A stretch of DNA of 64,000 bases, from NCBI GenBank assembly GCA_024275165.1, contig JAJRZQ010000003.1, positions 1-64,000 of the forward strand, written 5' to 3'. Within the stretch, counting starts at the first letter, position 1. Every line of letters starts with the position of its first letter. The translations under genes were made by a program, and so were the position numbers. The notes beneath the pieces are model-generated. The model did no database searches and was not told the DNA's origin. It worked only from the letters and a program-made list of their open reading frames with translations. This DNA is from a bacterium. GTDB taxonomy: Bacteria > SAR324 > XYD2-FULL-50-16. Below, in pieces: positions 17,524-26,224 of the stretch.

Positions 17524-19281
17524 ATGGTCATGAAAGGGAGCGAATTTTTGGTTAAAGAGATCCTGCCTTCGGAGGTCTTTACCCCCGAAGACTTTAGCGA
17601 TGAGCAGAAACAGATTCGAGATACGACCCGCGATTTGGTCGACAACGAGATCCTTCCCCAAGTAGAAGAGATCGACAGCCCCAATCATCAATTGGTGGTG
17701 GAATTCCTGGCCAAGGCGGGGGAGCTGGGGTTACTGATGATGGACCCCAAAGAAGAAGACGGCGGCTTGGGGCTGGATAAATCCACGGTGATGCTGGTGG
17801 CCGAAGAAATAGCCCATACCGGTTCCTTTTCGGTAGCCTTTGCCGCCCATACGGGAATCGGGACCCTGCCTTTAGTCTATTACGGCAGCCAGACCTTAAA
17901 AGACAAATACCTAGAAAAGATCATCACCGGGCAATGGGGCGCCGCCTTTTGCCTCACCGAGCCCAACGCGGGCTCCGACGCCATGACCGTAGATACCCAA
18001 GCGACCACGGAGGGGGATCATTACCTTCTCAACGGCACCAAGCAATTTATTACCAACGGCGGCTTTGCCAAGCTTTTTACCGTTTTTGCCCGCTTGGATA
18101 AAGAACACTTTACCGCCTTTATGGTGGAAAAAGACTTTGTCGGGGTTTCCATCGGCCCAGAAGAAAATAAAATGGGTATCAAGGGAAGCAGTACCACCCA
18201 GGTGATCTTTGATCAAGTCAAGGTGCCCAAAGAAAACCTTTTGGGAGAAATCGGCAAGGGGCACCATATTGCCTTTAATGTACTCAATATCGGTCGCATC
18301 AAATTGGGAGCCGCGGTCAACGGGGCGGCCAAAGAGGTCTTAAAAACCTCGGTGGCCTATGCCAAGGAGCGAAAACAATTCCAGCACCCCATCAGCGATT
18401 TCGGGGCGATTCAAGAAAAAATCGCCGATCGCACAGCGCAGCTTTTTGCGGCGGAATCCTTGATCTATCGCATCACGGGAGACTTAGACATTGCTTTAGC
18501 TGAGGTGCCTCAAGATGAAAATTACTATAAGAACTACACCAAAATCATTGCCGATTACAATGGGGAATGCGCGATTGCCAAGGTTTATTGCTCCGAGCAG
18601 CTCGCCGCTATGGTCGATGAGGGCTTGCAAATCTATGGTGGTTACGGCTTCATCAAAGATTACCCGGCAGAACGCTTTTACCGTGACGAACGGATCAACC
18701 GTCTCTTTGAGGGCACCAACGAGATCAACCGCTTGCTCTTGCCCGACGCGATTTTAAAAAAATCCCTCAAAGGAGAACTCCCCCTGCAAAGCCTCGCCAT
18801 GAAAGCTTTTGAAGGATTGGTCAACCCAAGCTTTGATTTACCGGAAGAGACTCTATTTGCCAAAGAATTCCAAGTCGTTAAAAATACGAAGCAGATTTTT
18901 TTAGTCTTGGCCGGGGCAGCGGTGCAAAAATTTCAAATGGCCTTGGCGAAGGAACAAGAGGTTTTAATGGCCGTCGCGGATGTGGCAATTTACATCTATG
19001 CCTTGGAATCCGCCCTATTGCGCGCCGCCAAACATTACAACCAGGCCAGTGACAAGCGCAAAAAACTACTCGCCGCCTTGGTGAAGGTCTCTACCTTCAA
19101 CAACCTAGAAGCCTTAGCCCAGGCCGCAAAAAAGGGCGCCTTCTACATCGAAGAAGGCGATAACCTGACCCTCCTCTTGAGCGGGATTCGTCGTTACGGC
19201 AAGTACGACGCGAGCGGGCTCTTGCAGGCAAAACGAACCCTGGCCCAATCGGTGATTGAGCAAGGCAAATACCCTCTATAA
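17524..19281 (+). CDS. fadE: Acyl-CoA dehydrogenase with C-terminal extension (FadE-type)
   Basis: The dehydrogenase has about 585 residues, some 200 longer than the usual 380-residue enzymes. The core (about 30-410) has CLTEPNAGSDAM, KQFITNGGFAKLF, QIYGGYGFIKDYPAERFYRD and the catalytic glutamate in LFEGTNEINRL. The extra C-terminal helical domain (about 430-585) resembles that of very-long-chain and Bacillus FadE enzymes. I chose the ATG at 17524 because AAAGGA lies just upstream and the thiolase ends at 17513; the frame is open further upstream but would run inside fadA. It probably acts on long-chain acyl-CoAs and passes electrons to the ETF encoded at 4749-6430. Confidence 0.95.
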   Translation: MVMKGSEFLVKEILPSEVFTPEDFSDEQKQIRDTTRDLVDNEILPQVEEIDSPNHQLVVEFLAKAGELGLLMMDPKEEDGGLGLDKSTVMLVAEEIAHTGSFSVAFAAHTGIGTLPLVYYGSQTLKDKYLEKIITGQWGAAFCLTEPNAGSDAMTVDTQATTEGDHYLLNGTKQFITNGGFAKLFTVFARLDKEHFTAFMVEKDFVGVSIGPEENKMGIKGSSTTQVIFDQVKVPKENLLGEIGKGHHIAFNVLNIGRIKLGAAVNGAAKEVLKTSVAYAKERKQFQHPISDFGAIQEKIADRTAQLFAAESLIYRITGDLDIALAEVPQDENYYKNYTKIIADYNGECAIAKVYCSEQLAAMVDEGLQIYGGYGFIKDYPAERFYRDERINRLFEGTNEINRLLLPDAILKKSLKGELPLQSLAMKAFEGLVNPSFDLPEETLFAKEFQVVKNTKQIFLVLAGAAVQKFQMALAKEQEVLMAVADVAIYIYALESALLRAAKHYNQASDKRKKLLAALVKVSTFNNLEALAQAAKKGAFYIEEGDNLTLLLSGIRRYGKYDASGLLQAKRTLAQSVIEQGKYPL

Positions 19282-19292
19282 AAAAGTGGGGC

Positions 19293-20273
19293 ATGGCCCC
19301 GCTTTACCCCATGACCTTTCAACTCAAAAAACATAAAATCCCCACCCCTTACCTGGTAGGGCCGGTGGATATCTTCGAGGTCACCACCCAAGGGAAACGA
19401 TTGCTCTTCGATACCGGCCCCCAGACCTCAGAGGCCATGAACTATTTACGCCAACACCTCAAACTGGAGAGCTTAGATTACCTCTTCATTACCCATTGCC
19501 ACCCCGACCATTACGGTCTGGCTCGCTTTATTGAAGAAAACAGCCCGGCCCAGGTGATCTTGTGCCAGCGGGATATTTTGCTCTTTGAACGCTTTGGGGA
19601 ACGAATCGAGTTTTTAGAAAAAGAGTTTCAGGCAATCGGATTTCCTCCCGAATTGATGGCCTATTTTGCGGGCTTGATCCCCCGCTTTCAAGGGGACATC
19701 CCCTTTCCGAAACAGTACCACGCTTTAGAAGAGGTCGCCCAGTTGCTCGAGGAGTTGCAAATCGGCTGGCTCGATTGCCCGGGGCACAGCCAAAGCGATA
19801 TTGTCTATCTTTTGGGAAAAAGGGCCATTACCGGGGATACCCTACTCCGAAAAATCTTCACCGCCCCTTTATTGGATATGGATGTAACCGGTCAGGGCCG
19901 TTTTTCCAACTACCGAGCCTACTGCGCCTCTATTCCTAAATTGATGAGTTTGCAAGATCAGGTGATTCTACCAAGCCACAACGATTATATCGACTCGGTG
20001 GCCGCCCAGATTCGCTTTTATGTAGATAAAACCATCGCCAGGGCGGCAAAGCTGTTGCCCTTAACAAAAAAAGGGCTTGGTGACTGGGAAATTTTACAAC
20101 AACTATTTCCCCAGCATCTGCGACCCAAAGAATACTTTAAACTCTATGTGAAAATCGGGGAATTGCGTTTTTTTCAGGATTTTATCGCCACCCCCCAAAC
20201 CCTGTACCAAGCCTTAGAGAGTCAGGGGATTTTAGATGAGGCCTTGGAGGTGAATTTACAACCTTTTGTTTAG
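19293..20273 (+). CDS. Metallo-beta-lactamase-fold hydrolase
   Basis: The 326-residue protein has the zinc-binding motif THCHPDHYGLARFIE (HxHxDH, about residues 68-73), further ligands in DCPGHSQSDIVY and ITGDTLL, and PSHNDY toward the C terminus. The fold covers glyoxalase II, thioesterase-like and other hydrolases. The nearest recognisable type is the generic MBL-fold hydrolase found at the end of beta-oxidation operons, so a CoA-thioester hydrolase role is possible but unproven. It starts 11 bp after fadE; an in-frame ATG at 19311 is an alternative start. Its stop codon overlaps the stop of the convergent pentapeptide-repeat gene. Confidence 0.88.
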   Translation: MAPLYPMTFQLKKHKIPTPYLVGPVDIFEVTTQGKRLLFDTGPQTSEAMNYLRQHLKLESLDYLFITHCHPDHYGLARFIEENSPAQVILCQRDILLFERFGERIEFLEKEFQAIGFPPELMAYFAGLIPRFQGDIPFPKQYHALEEVAQLLEELQIGWLDCPGHSQSDIVYLLGKRAITGDTLLRKIFTAPLLDMDVTGQGRFSNYRAYCASIPKLMSLQDQVILPSHNDYIDSVAAQIRFYVDKTIARAAKLLPLTKKGLGDWEILQQLFPQHLRPKEYFKLYVKIGELRFFQDFIATPQTLYQALESQGILDEALEVNLQPFV

Positions 20274-20956
20274 GGTTTGCAAACCCCGATGCTCTCTTTG
20301 CCGCAGAGGCGGCCATCCATCCAGCGGGCTCCGGACAGGTTGGCGGTTTCCCATTCCACATCTTTCCAGGTCACGCGACTCAACCAGGCCCCTTGCAGTT
20401 GAGCCTTACCCAGCCTAGAGCCGGTCAGGTCGGCTTGATCTAAGATCGCGCCTTGCAGATTTGCCCCCCGCAGGTCGGCCCAGCGCAGGTCGGCCCGAAA
20501 AAGCAGAGCCCCGCTTAAATCCGCATCCCTTAAATCAGCGCCTTGCAAGCTCGCCCCTTCAAGCTTCGCGCCTTGCAGGCTGGCCCGCAACAAAATCGCC
20601 TCGTCCAGATTCGCTTGGGCAAGCTGCGCTTGGTCTAGGTTGGCCTGGATCAGGCGGGCCTTGACTAGGCTCGCCTGGGTCAAGTCAGCTTGCTCTAAAT
20701 TGGCCTGATTGAAGTTGGCCCCCCTTAAACTGGCCAAAGTAAAATCGGCTTGGGCTAAGTTGGCTTCAATGAAGTTCGCCCCAACCAGAGTGGCTTTAAA
20801 AAACATAGACTTATGTAAATCCAACCCCGCCCCGTTAGCCCGAGGTAGGTGACGACCCGAAAAGTCACAGGCAACGCAATCTTGGAGTTGAGCCTCTTGC
20901 GCCTGCAAAAAAGGGCCGAAAAGGCAAAGGAAAAAAAAGAAAAGGCTCGCTTTCAT
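20270..20956 (-). CDS. Secreted pentapeptide-repeat protein with single cysteine-bracketed module
   Basis: The 228-residue protein has a signal peptide (about 1-20, ending LQAQ-E). CVAC follows at 27-30, then about 35 pentapeptide units of the A(D/N)LxxA type (for example ANLAQADF), which form a right-handed square beta-helix. It ends with the cap WMDGRLCGKESIGVC. The same CxxC opening and W-x-D/N-G-x-x-C-x(3)-S-x-G-x-C ending bracket each of the five modules of the protein at 60420. Its start overlaps the stop of the OmpL47-like gene by 4 bp, so they are made together. The function is unknown; the location is probably periplasmic or surface. The stop is shared with the convergent hydrolase gene. 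Confidence 0.85.
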   Translation of the reverse strand: MKASLFFFFLCLFGPFLQAQEAQLQDCVACDFSGRHLPRANGAGLDLHKSMFFKATLVGANFIEANLAQADFTLASLRGANFNQANLEQADLTQASLVKARLIQANLDQAQLAQANLDEAILLRASLQGAKLEGASLQGADLRDADLSGALLFRADLRWADLRGANLQGAILDQADLTGSRLGKAQLQGAWLSRVTWKDVEWETANLSGARWMDGRLCGKESIGVCKP

Positions 20957-22722
20957 CGAATCAAAAATTTAAATTGCACCATTTTGATGTTCCCGACCCG
21001 GTCTTCTGCCGCAAGGGTCACCTGGTAAGAGCCCCGCCGGCGAAAACGCAAGGGCTCACTAAAGGGGTGAGGGGCTTGATTGTTAATCCGGTAGCGGAGT
21101 TGGTTGAGCCCTGCCGCATGATCCACGGCGACCACAAAAAGCAGCGTATTTAAGGGGTAAACCGGTTTGTCCAGTTCACTGCTCACCTGGGGGCTGCCGA
21201 ATTGATAGGCGATTTCAGGGGGTTGGTTGTCGATGGTCAAACGCAGGCGTTTGGTCGCCTCCGCGTTGTCCACCCGGTCCACAGCGCGGTAGCGGATCAC
21301 ATGCTCCCCCTCGGTCTCTAAGTTGAAACTGCGTTGAAATTTCTCCTCGGCCCCTTCGTCTACCTGATAAAAAATAGAGGCAATTCCGCTCCCTGAATCC
21401 TCCCCCTCCAGTTTGATGGTTGTTTTGCGGCTTCCATAGATTTTTAATCCCTCTCGATGAATGGGCCCATATAATACATGAGAGGTATAAGGAATCGAGT
21501 CATCCCGCACGAGGGTTAATTTTTTTAAGGAAGAACGGTTTCCCACCTGATCCAAGGCGTAATAGGCGATTTGCGAACGCCGTTGTTGGGGCAGTGTCAA
21601 GGGGCCTTGGTAGGGAACAAAGTGGCGACCTAAACGGTACATGATACGCTCTACTCCGGAGCGTTGATCAACTCCTGTGAGTAGCAAGCGGCTTTGGGGG
21701 TTTAAAAAAAGTTTGTTTTTATATCGCCAGCTCGGCCCCTCGGCGCTGACTTGAACCTGTGGGCCTAAACGATCTAGATAAAAACTGAACTCCTGGGTGG
21801 GCTCACGGTTACCCACCCGATCTAGGGCCCAATAAGAGAGTTGGTAGGGGCCGTTTTTAAGCTTTGCGAAGCTCAAGGGTTGTTTTCGGTAAATTCCTTT
21901 TTGCTTTGTCGGCCCTTGGAGACGGTAGTGGATTTGCGCTACCCCGGCTACGGCATCAGAGGCTTGCAGCTTGATTTTGGTTCGTCTACTGAAGGTGTCT
22001 TCTTGTTTGGGGCCTAAAACGGTCAATTGAGAAGTCGGCGGCGTAAAATCCAAACTAAAGCGGAAGTGTTTTGGCTTCTCCACATTCCCCACCTGATCCA
22101 CCCCGTAATAATAAAATTCATAATCCCCCTCGCTTTCATAATAGAAGGGGCTGGTGTAGAGTTGATACCGCTTTGTTTCTGCCGAGACATAAACCCCGGC
22201 GACCCCGGAACGCACCTTGGAGACTTCCTTCCCCATTAAGGAAAGGCTGACCGGATTCCCATAAACCATCCGGTTTTTCAGCCTAACCTTGTTCCCTTTC
22301 GACGCGCTGACCTCGCTGCGGGGGGGAGTGGCGTCCAGGTGCAGATAAAATAGGTTGGCTTTTTTTTGCTGGGTGAACCCCTTGCCCTTTTGGTAATGCT
22401 CTGGGTGGATCAAACTATGCCGCCCCTCCACCGAATCGAGCAGAAGGGGAATGGATTGTTTTTTATCCAGACTCTCTTGATTGGGCAACTCCATTCCTGG
22501 GCCTTTGGGATGGGTCGACAGAGAAAGATATAAAGGCAATCCCTGAGGCAGGTAAATTTTACCCTCTGGGCTTTGGAACAGCTTTTTTTCATGCCGCAAA
22601 GGCTGTGGTTCGCTCCTTTCCAGGGCTTGCAGAGGAAACCCAAAACCCCAACAGAGCAAGAAAAAAGAGAAAATCAACGACCTCAGTCCTTTTAAAATTG
22701 GCTTGCAACAGCGCGCAGGCAT
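20953..22722 (-). CDS. OmpL47-like repeat protein, secreted
   Basis: The 589-residue protein has an N-terminal hydrophobic signal (about 12-33). It contains at least four repeats of the kind YYYGVDQVGNVEKPKHF, YWALDRVGNREPTQEF, YYALDQVGNRSSLKKL and YRAVDRVDNAEATKRL. Each is followed by a TPP-type linker and a new Ig-like strand set. This repeat is typical of OmpL47 of Leptospira and many predicted surface or adhesion proteins. No membrane anchor or sortase signal is visible at the C terminus. The 3' end overlaps the start of the pentapeptide-repeat gene (ATGA). A role at the cell surface is inferred from the family. Confidence 0.85.
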   Translation of the reverse strand: MPARCCKPILKGLRSLIFSFFLLCWGFGFPLQALERSEPQPLRHEKKLFQSPEGKIYLPQGLPLYLSLSTHPKGPGMELPNQESLDKKQSIPLLLDSVEGRHSLIHPEHYQKGKGFTQQKKANLFYLHLDATPPRSEVSASKGNKVRLKNRMVYGNPVSLSLMGKEVSKVRSGVAGVYVSAETKRYQLYTSPFYYESEGDYEFYYYGVDQVGNVEKPKHFRFSLDFTPPTSQLTVLGPKQEDTFSRRTKIKLQASDAVAGVAQIHYRLQGPTKQKGIYRKQPLSFAKLKNGPYQLSYWALDRVGNREPTQEFSFYLDRLGPQVQVSAEGPSWRYKNKLFLNPQSRLLLTGVDQRSGVERIMYRLGRHFVPYQGPLTLPQQRRSQIAYYALDQVGNRSSLKKLTLVRDDSIPYTSHVLYGPIHREGLKIYGSRKTTIKLEGEDSGSGIASIFYQVDEGAEEKFQRSFNLETEGEHVIRYRAVDRVDNAEATKRLRLTIDNQPPEIAYQFGSPQVSSELDKPVYPLNTLLFVVAVDHAAGLNQLRYRINNQAPHPFSEPLRFRRRGSYQVTLAAEDRVGNIKMVQFKFLIR

Positions 22723-23062
22723 AGAAATAACGACCCTTTAAAAAAAACAAAAACAGGACCTTGCCCTGGTTTTGTTCCGCTTGTTCAAAGCAAATCTTCA
22801 GAAACCCCCGGATGGATTGCCAAGTCTAAATGCTAAAATCAGACCGAAATCACGGGTAGAGAATAAACTTTTTACCCTATTGCTTAGTTTTTTTCGCTGA
22901 CCCAAAGCAAAGGACCAAAACAAGGCCAGCGAAATTCAACTCTTGCTGAAACTTTTACATGGCTTTTCTCCTTTCCCAAGGCAATTCCGTCGGAGCCCAG
23001 TTGAAGGAGCTTGAAGATCAGGCCCAGGTGGAGTAAAGATAGATGAACCCTTTTCATCTGCC
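22723..23062. other. Divergent intergenic region (340 bp) with two hairpins
   Basis: No convincing gene is present. On the minus strand, 22738-22775 forms a stem with CCAGG and CCTG arms followed by T-rich sequence, resembling a terminator or attenuator in the leader of the OmpL47-like gene. At 23041-23059 a perfect 7-bp inverted repeat (AGATGAA, CCCTT, TTCATCT) ends 3 bp before the start of the recombinase-like gene and would cover its ribosome-binding region. Promoters for both genes presumably lie here, but I cannot assign hexamers with confidence. Confidence 0.5.
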
Positions 23063-23947
23063 ATGACAACGCCGCCCCCCCCCATTGCAACCCCCTGTTA
23101 CCAAGCTTTGCTCGATGAGTTTTTATCGGGAAAAAGCCCCTCAACCCAGCGGGCCTATTTGCAAGATTTGCGGGACTTTCAGCAATACCAAGGCACGGAA
23201 AGCTTAAGCGAAGCCTTAGAGGATTTTTTTTCCAGCCCCCACAGCCAAGCGAACTTAAAGGCGATGCATTATCGCCATTTAATGGAACAACGAGGGTTGA
23301 AACAAAGTTCCATCAATCGCCGTATCTCCATGCTGCGCGCCTTGAGCAAAACAGCCTTGCGCAAGGGGCTCGCGCCTTGGGCCTTGCAAATTGACCCCTT
23401 GGAAAGCGAGAAAAACGCGCCGACCGTGACCGATCCGGCAAGGATCAAAAAGGTTTTTGCCTGGTTTAAAGATCAAGCCGACCGCCCCCTTCTGCGCCGA
23501 GATTTAGCGATTGTGCTTTTGATTCGAGACCTTGCCTTCACAAATTCTGAACTCTCTTCTTTACGCTTACAGCAACTCGATTTATTTTTAGGGCTCTTGC
23601 ACCGCCCCGGCACCCCCCCGTTGAAGTTGAACCAACGGTTACGCCAGGCCTTAAAGGCTTGGGTGGAGGTTCGATGCGTTGACCCCGGGCCTTTGTTCGA
23701 CAATTTTGATCACGCCGGGAAGGCGCAGGGTCTGAGCGGCACCAGTATCTACCGCATCATCCGGGCTTTGGGAGAGGCGAGCGGAATCAAGATGACCCCC
23801 CGCAGCCTGCGCCAGGGGGTGATCCGGAAAAAAGTTCAGCAAAAAAAGGAGGGGCCAAAGGGCTTACAGGAACTGCTCCGCTTCAGCGGGCATCGACATG
23901 TCAAAAGCTTAAAGGGATTAGGCCCCCCAATTGAGGACCTGAAATGA
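23063..23947 (+). CDS. Tyrosine-recombinase-like protein with lost catalytic residues
   Basis: This 294-residue protein has the XerC/D layout: an N-terminal SAM-like core-binding domain (about 10-105, with STQRAYLQDLRDF) and a C-terminal catalytic-type domain. The alignment is easy but the active site is broken. The first Arg, normally in GLRxSEL, is Thr160 (AFTNSEL). The box II His is Arg247 (RSLR, with Arg250 kept). The His of the GH motif is kept (SGHRH, 277). The nucleophilic Tyr nine residues later is Leu286, and no clear beta-hairpin Lys is present. The frame is intact, so a DNA-binding role without strand transfer is more likely than a decayed integrase. It overlaps the ClC gene by 4 bp. 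No Shine-Dalgarno is visible. Confidence 0.8.
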   Translation: MTTPPPPIATPCYQALLDEFLSGKSPSTQRAYLQDLRDFQQYQGTESLSEALEDFFSSPHSQANLKAMHYRHLMEQRGLKQSSINRRISMLRALSKTALRKGLAPWALQIDPLESEKNAPTVTDPARIKKVFAWFKDQADRPLLRRDLAIVLLIRDLAFTNSELSSLRLQQLDLFLGLLHRPGTPPLKLNQRLRQALKAWVEVRCVDPGPLFDNFDHAGKAQGLSGTSIYRIIRALGEASGIKMTPRSLRQGVIRKKVQQKKEGPKGLQELLRFSGHRHVKSLKGLGPPIEDLK

Positions 23948-25986
23948 GTTTAGGCCAGAAATGGGAGAATTGGCTGAGCAAGGCACGGGCCACCGAACAT
24001 GTCTTCATTGTGCTCTTGGCTATTTTGATCGGGGTACTCGCTGGTTTAGGGGCTATTGGTATCCGCTGGAGCATTCAGGCGATCTCTCTCTTCGCCTTCC
24101 CCGGGCCGGGACAAATGGTGGACAACATCGCGGCCCTGCCTTGGTGGTGGGTCCTGTTGGCCCCTGCCTTGGGCGGGTTGATTGTCGGCCCCATCACCCA
24201 TTACTTTGCCCCAGAAGCCAAGGGAACGGGAATCCCCGAGGTCATGCAAGCCGTGTTGGTGCAAGGGGGAAAGATTCGCAAGCGGGTGGCCTTGGTAAAA
24301 GCGATTTGTTCCAGCATCACCATTGGGAGCGGCGGCAGCGTCGGGCGAGAGGGGCCCATCGTTCAAATCGGGGCCAGCTTGGGCAGCAGCCTAGCGCAGG
24401 TTTTAAAGGTTCCCGGAACCCGCACCAAAACCTTAGTCGGTTGCGGCGCCGCCGCCGGCATTGCCGCTGCCTTCAACGCCCCCATTGCCGGTGCGCTCTT
24501 TGCCGCGGAGATCATCTTGATGGATTTCGCCGTCGCCCAATTCAGCCCCATCGTGATCAGTTCGGTCACCGCCACTGTGATCAGTCATCACTTCGAGGGG
24601 AATTTCGCCGCCTTTTCCGTACCCCATTATGAATTGCATTCCGCTAAGGAATTTTTCCTTTACGCCCTCTTAGGGGTACTCTGCGGCATTGTCTCCGCTG
24701 CCTTTATCCAGACGGCGCAAGGCTTGGACTGGGCCATTGAAAAAAAAATCGCCGCCCCCTCTTGGCTCATGCCCGCTTTGGGGGGATTATGGATCGGCGG
24801 GATCGGGATCGCCTTCCCGCAAATCATGGGCGTGGGCTACGGGAGCATCAACCACGCCTTGCAGGGGGAGGTATTATGGCAGTTGGCTCTGATTTTGGTC
24901 TTGATTAAAATTGTCGGCACCGCCTTAACCCTGGGTTTTGGCGGTTCCGGGGGGATTTTTGCCCCCAGCCTGTTTGTGGGGGCCATGCTGGGCGCGGGTT
25001 TTGGCAACTTGAGCTTGAACCTACTCCCCCAATGGGAACTCTCACCAGGGGCCTACGCCTTGGTGGCCATGGGGGGAATTGTGGCAGGCACCACCCGAGC
25101 CCCGATTACGGCAATTTTAACCATTTTCGAGTTGACCAATCAATATGATGTCATGCTCCCCTTGATGCTGACTTGCATCCTCTCTGCCCTGATCAGTTCG
25201 CGCTTGCAGCAGGAAAGCATTTATTCGATCAAACTTGCCAAGAAAAAAATCAACCTCGCCCAGGGGTTGGAGCGCAACCTCTTAAAGAGTCTTTTTGTGC
25301 GGGATTTATACCCCGCCGAAGTCGCAACCGTGGAGCCAAATAGCCCCTTCCCCCTCATTACGGAAATTTTGACCCACCAACGAAGCCCCTACCTGCCTGT
25401 ACTGGAAGGAAAAAAACGCTTGGTGGGCATGATCAGCCTACATGATATCAAGAGCTATCTCTTGGAAAAGGATTTTCTCGCTGATCTGATTGTGGCGCAG
25501 GATATCGCGATGGCGCAACCGCGTTGGCTCACCCCCGAGATGACGCTCTATACCGCCTTGCGGATCATGGAAGAGGTTGATTTAATGGGTTTGCCCCTTG
25601 TAAGCGGCGCGAAAGAACAAACCTTCATCGGGATGATCTGGCAAAAAGACCTACTCGATAGCTACCAGCAAGAGGTACACCACCGTGATATCACTTCCGA
25701 CTTGGCCGAGCATCTTTACGGCAGTCAAAGTTTGCAAAAAGTGGTGGCGCAGGGGGTCGCCCTGGCCGAGGTGCCGATTCCCCCCAGCTTTGTGGGTAAA
25801 TCCCTAAAGCAGTTGGAGGTGCGCGGAACCTATGGGGTGATGGTTTTGAGCATTAAAAGCACCCGCGATGGCCTGACCCACCTCCAGGCCTTTCCTGAAG
25901 CGGATTACAAGATTCAGCCTAGCGACAACCTCTTGGTGGTCGCAGGCACGCCCCAGGCGGTGAGCCGACTTGAGGCTTTAGGTTAG
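23944..25986 (+). CDS. ClC-family chloride transporter with CBS and TrkA-C domains
   Basis: The 680-residue protein has a ClC membrane domain of about 420 residues. GSGGSVGREGP carries the gating glutamate near residue 136, and GFGGSGGIFAPSLFVGAMLG and the ANKE-region equivalents follow. A pair of CBS domains (about 450-570) and a C-terminal TrkA-C-like domain (about 600-680, IPPSFVGKSLKQLEVR) come next. The kept gating Glu fits either a Cl-/H+ exchanger or a channel. CBS and TrkA-C domains suggest nucleotide or ligand control. It is translationally coupled to the recombinase-like gene upstream, an odd pairing. A signal-less N terminus and multiple hydrophobic helices place it in the inner membrane. 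Confidence 0.95.
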   Translation: MSLGQKWENWLSKARATEHVFIVLLAILIGVLAGLGAIGIRWSIQAISLFAFPGPGQMVDNIAALPWWWVLLAPALGGLIVGPITHYFAPEAKGTGIPEVMQAVLVQGGKIRKRVALVKAICSSITIGSGGSVGREGPIVQIGASLGSSLAQVLKVPGTRTKTLVGCGAAAGIAAAFNAPIAGALFAAEIILMDFAVAQFSPIVISSVTATVISHHFEGNFAAFSVPHYELHSAKEFFLYALLGVLCGIVSAAFIQTAQGLDWAIEKKIAAPSWLMPALGGLWIGGIGIAFPQIMGVGYGSINHALQGEVLWQLALILVLIKIVGTALTLGFGGSGGIFAPSLFVGAMLGAGFGNLSLNLLPQWELSPGAYALVAMGGIVAGTTRAPITAILTIFELTNQYDVMLPLMLTCILSALISSRLQQESIYSIKLAKKKINLAQGLERNLLKSLFVRDLYPAEVATVEPNSPFPLITEILTHQRSPYLPVLEGKKRLVGMISLHDIKSYLLEKDFLADLIVAQDIAMAQPRWLTPEMTLYTALRIMEEVDLMGLPLVSGAKEQTFIGMIWQKDLLDSYQQEVHHRDITSDLAEHLYGSQSLQKVVAQGVALAEVPIPPSFVGKSLKQLEVRGTYGVMVLSIKSTRDGLTHLQAFPEADYKIQPSDNLLVVAGTPQAVSRLEALG

Positions 25987-25997
25987 ATTCAAGCCCT

Positions 25998-26020
25998 AAA
26001 AAAACTCCGCTGACGCGGAG
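25998..26020 (-). terminator. Terminator-like hairpin downstream of the ClC gene
   Basis: CTCCGC (26005-26010), TGAC, GCGGAG (26015-26020) forms a 6-bp stem with a run of seven A on its left. It therefore reads as a rho-independent terminator only for minus-strand transcription. No minus-strand gene obviously uses it; the next one upstream on that strand ends at 27192 with its own terminator. On the plus strand it lacks a T-run. Confidence 0.35.
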
Positions 26021-26224
26021 AAAGCCTACCCCGCCGTACCGGAACGACTCTAATCCAGCTCATTGTTGTTTCCACTCCCCCGTAAAAAAAATGGATTCCT
26101 TGCAGGTATCGCTTGACGGAGATACTTTTTAGTACATACTAACTATATTAGTTTGCTAATGGTAATTTATTTTTCCGTTAAGACGAATTATCCTCCTTCA
26201 ACCTGGATGTACAAAAGGAACAAA

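Noticed and set aside
22884-23144. Minus-strand frame of 86 codons before the recombinase-like gene
   Set aside because: It overlaps the start of the well-supported plus-strand gene, has no coding character and no family match.
23063-23947. Integrase of a genomic island with nearby attachment site
   Set aside because: The catalytic residues are missing, there is no tRNA or direct repeat nearby, and the neighbours are not phage or island genes.
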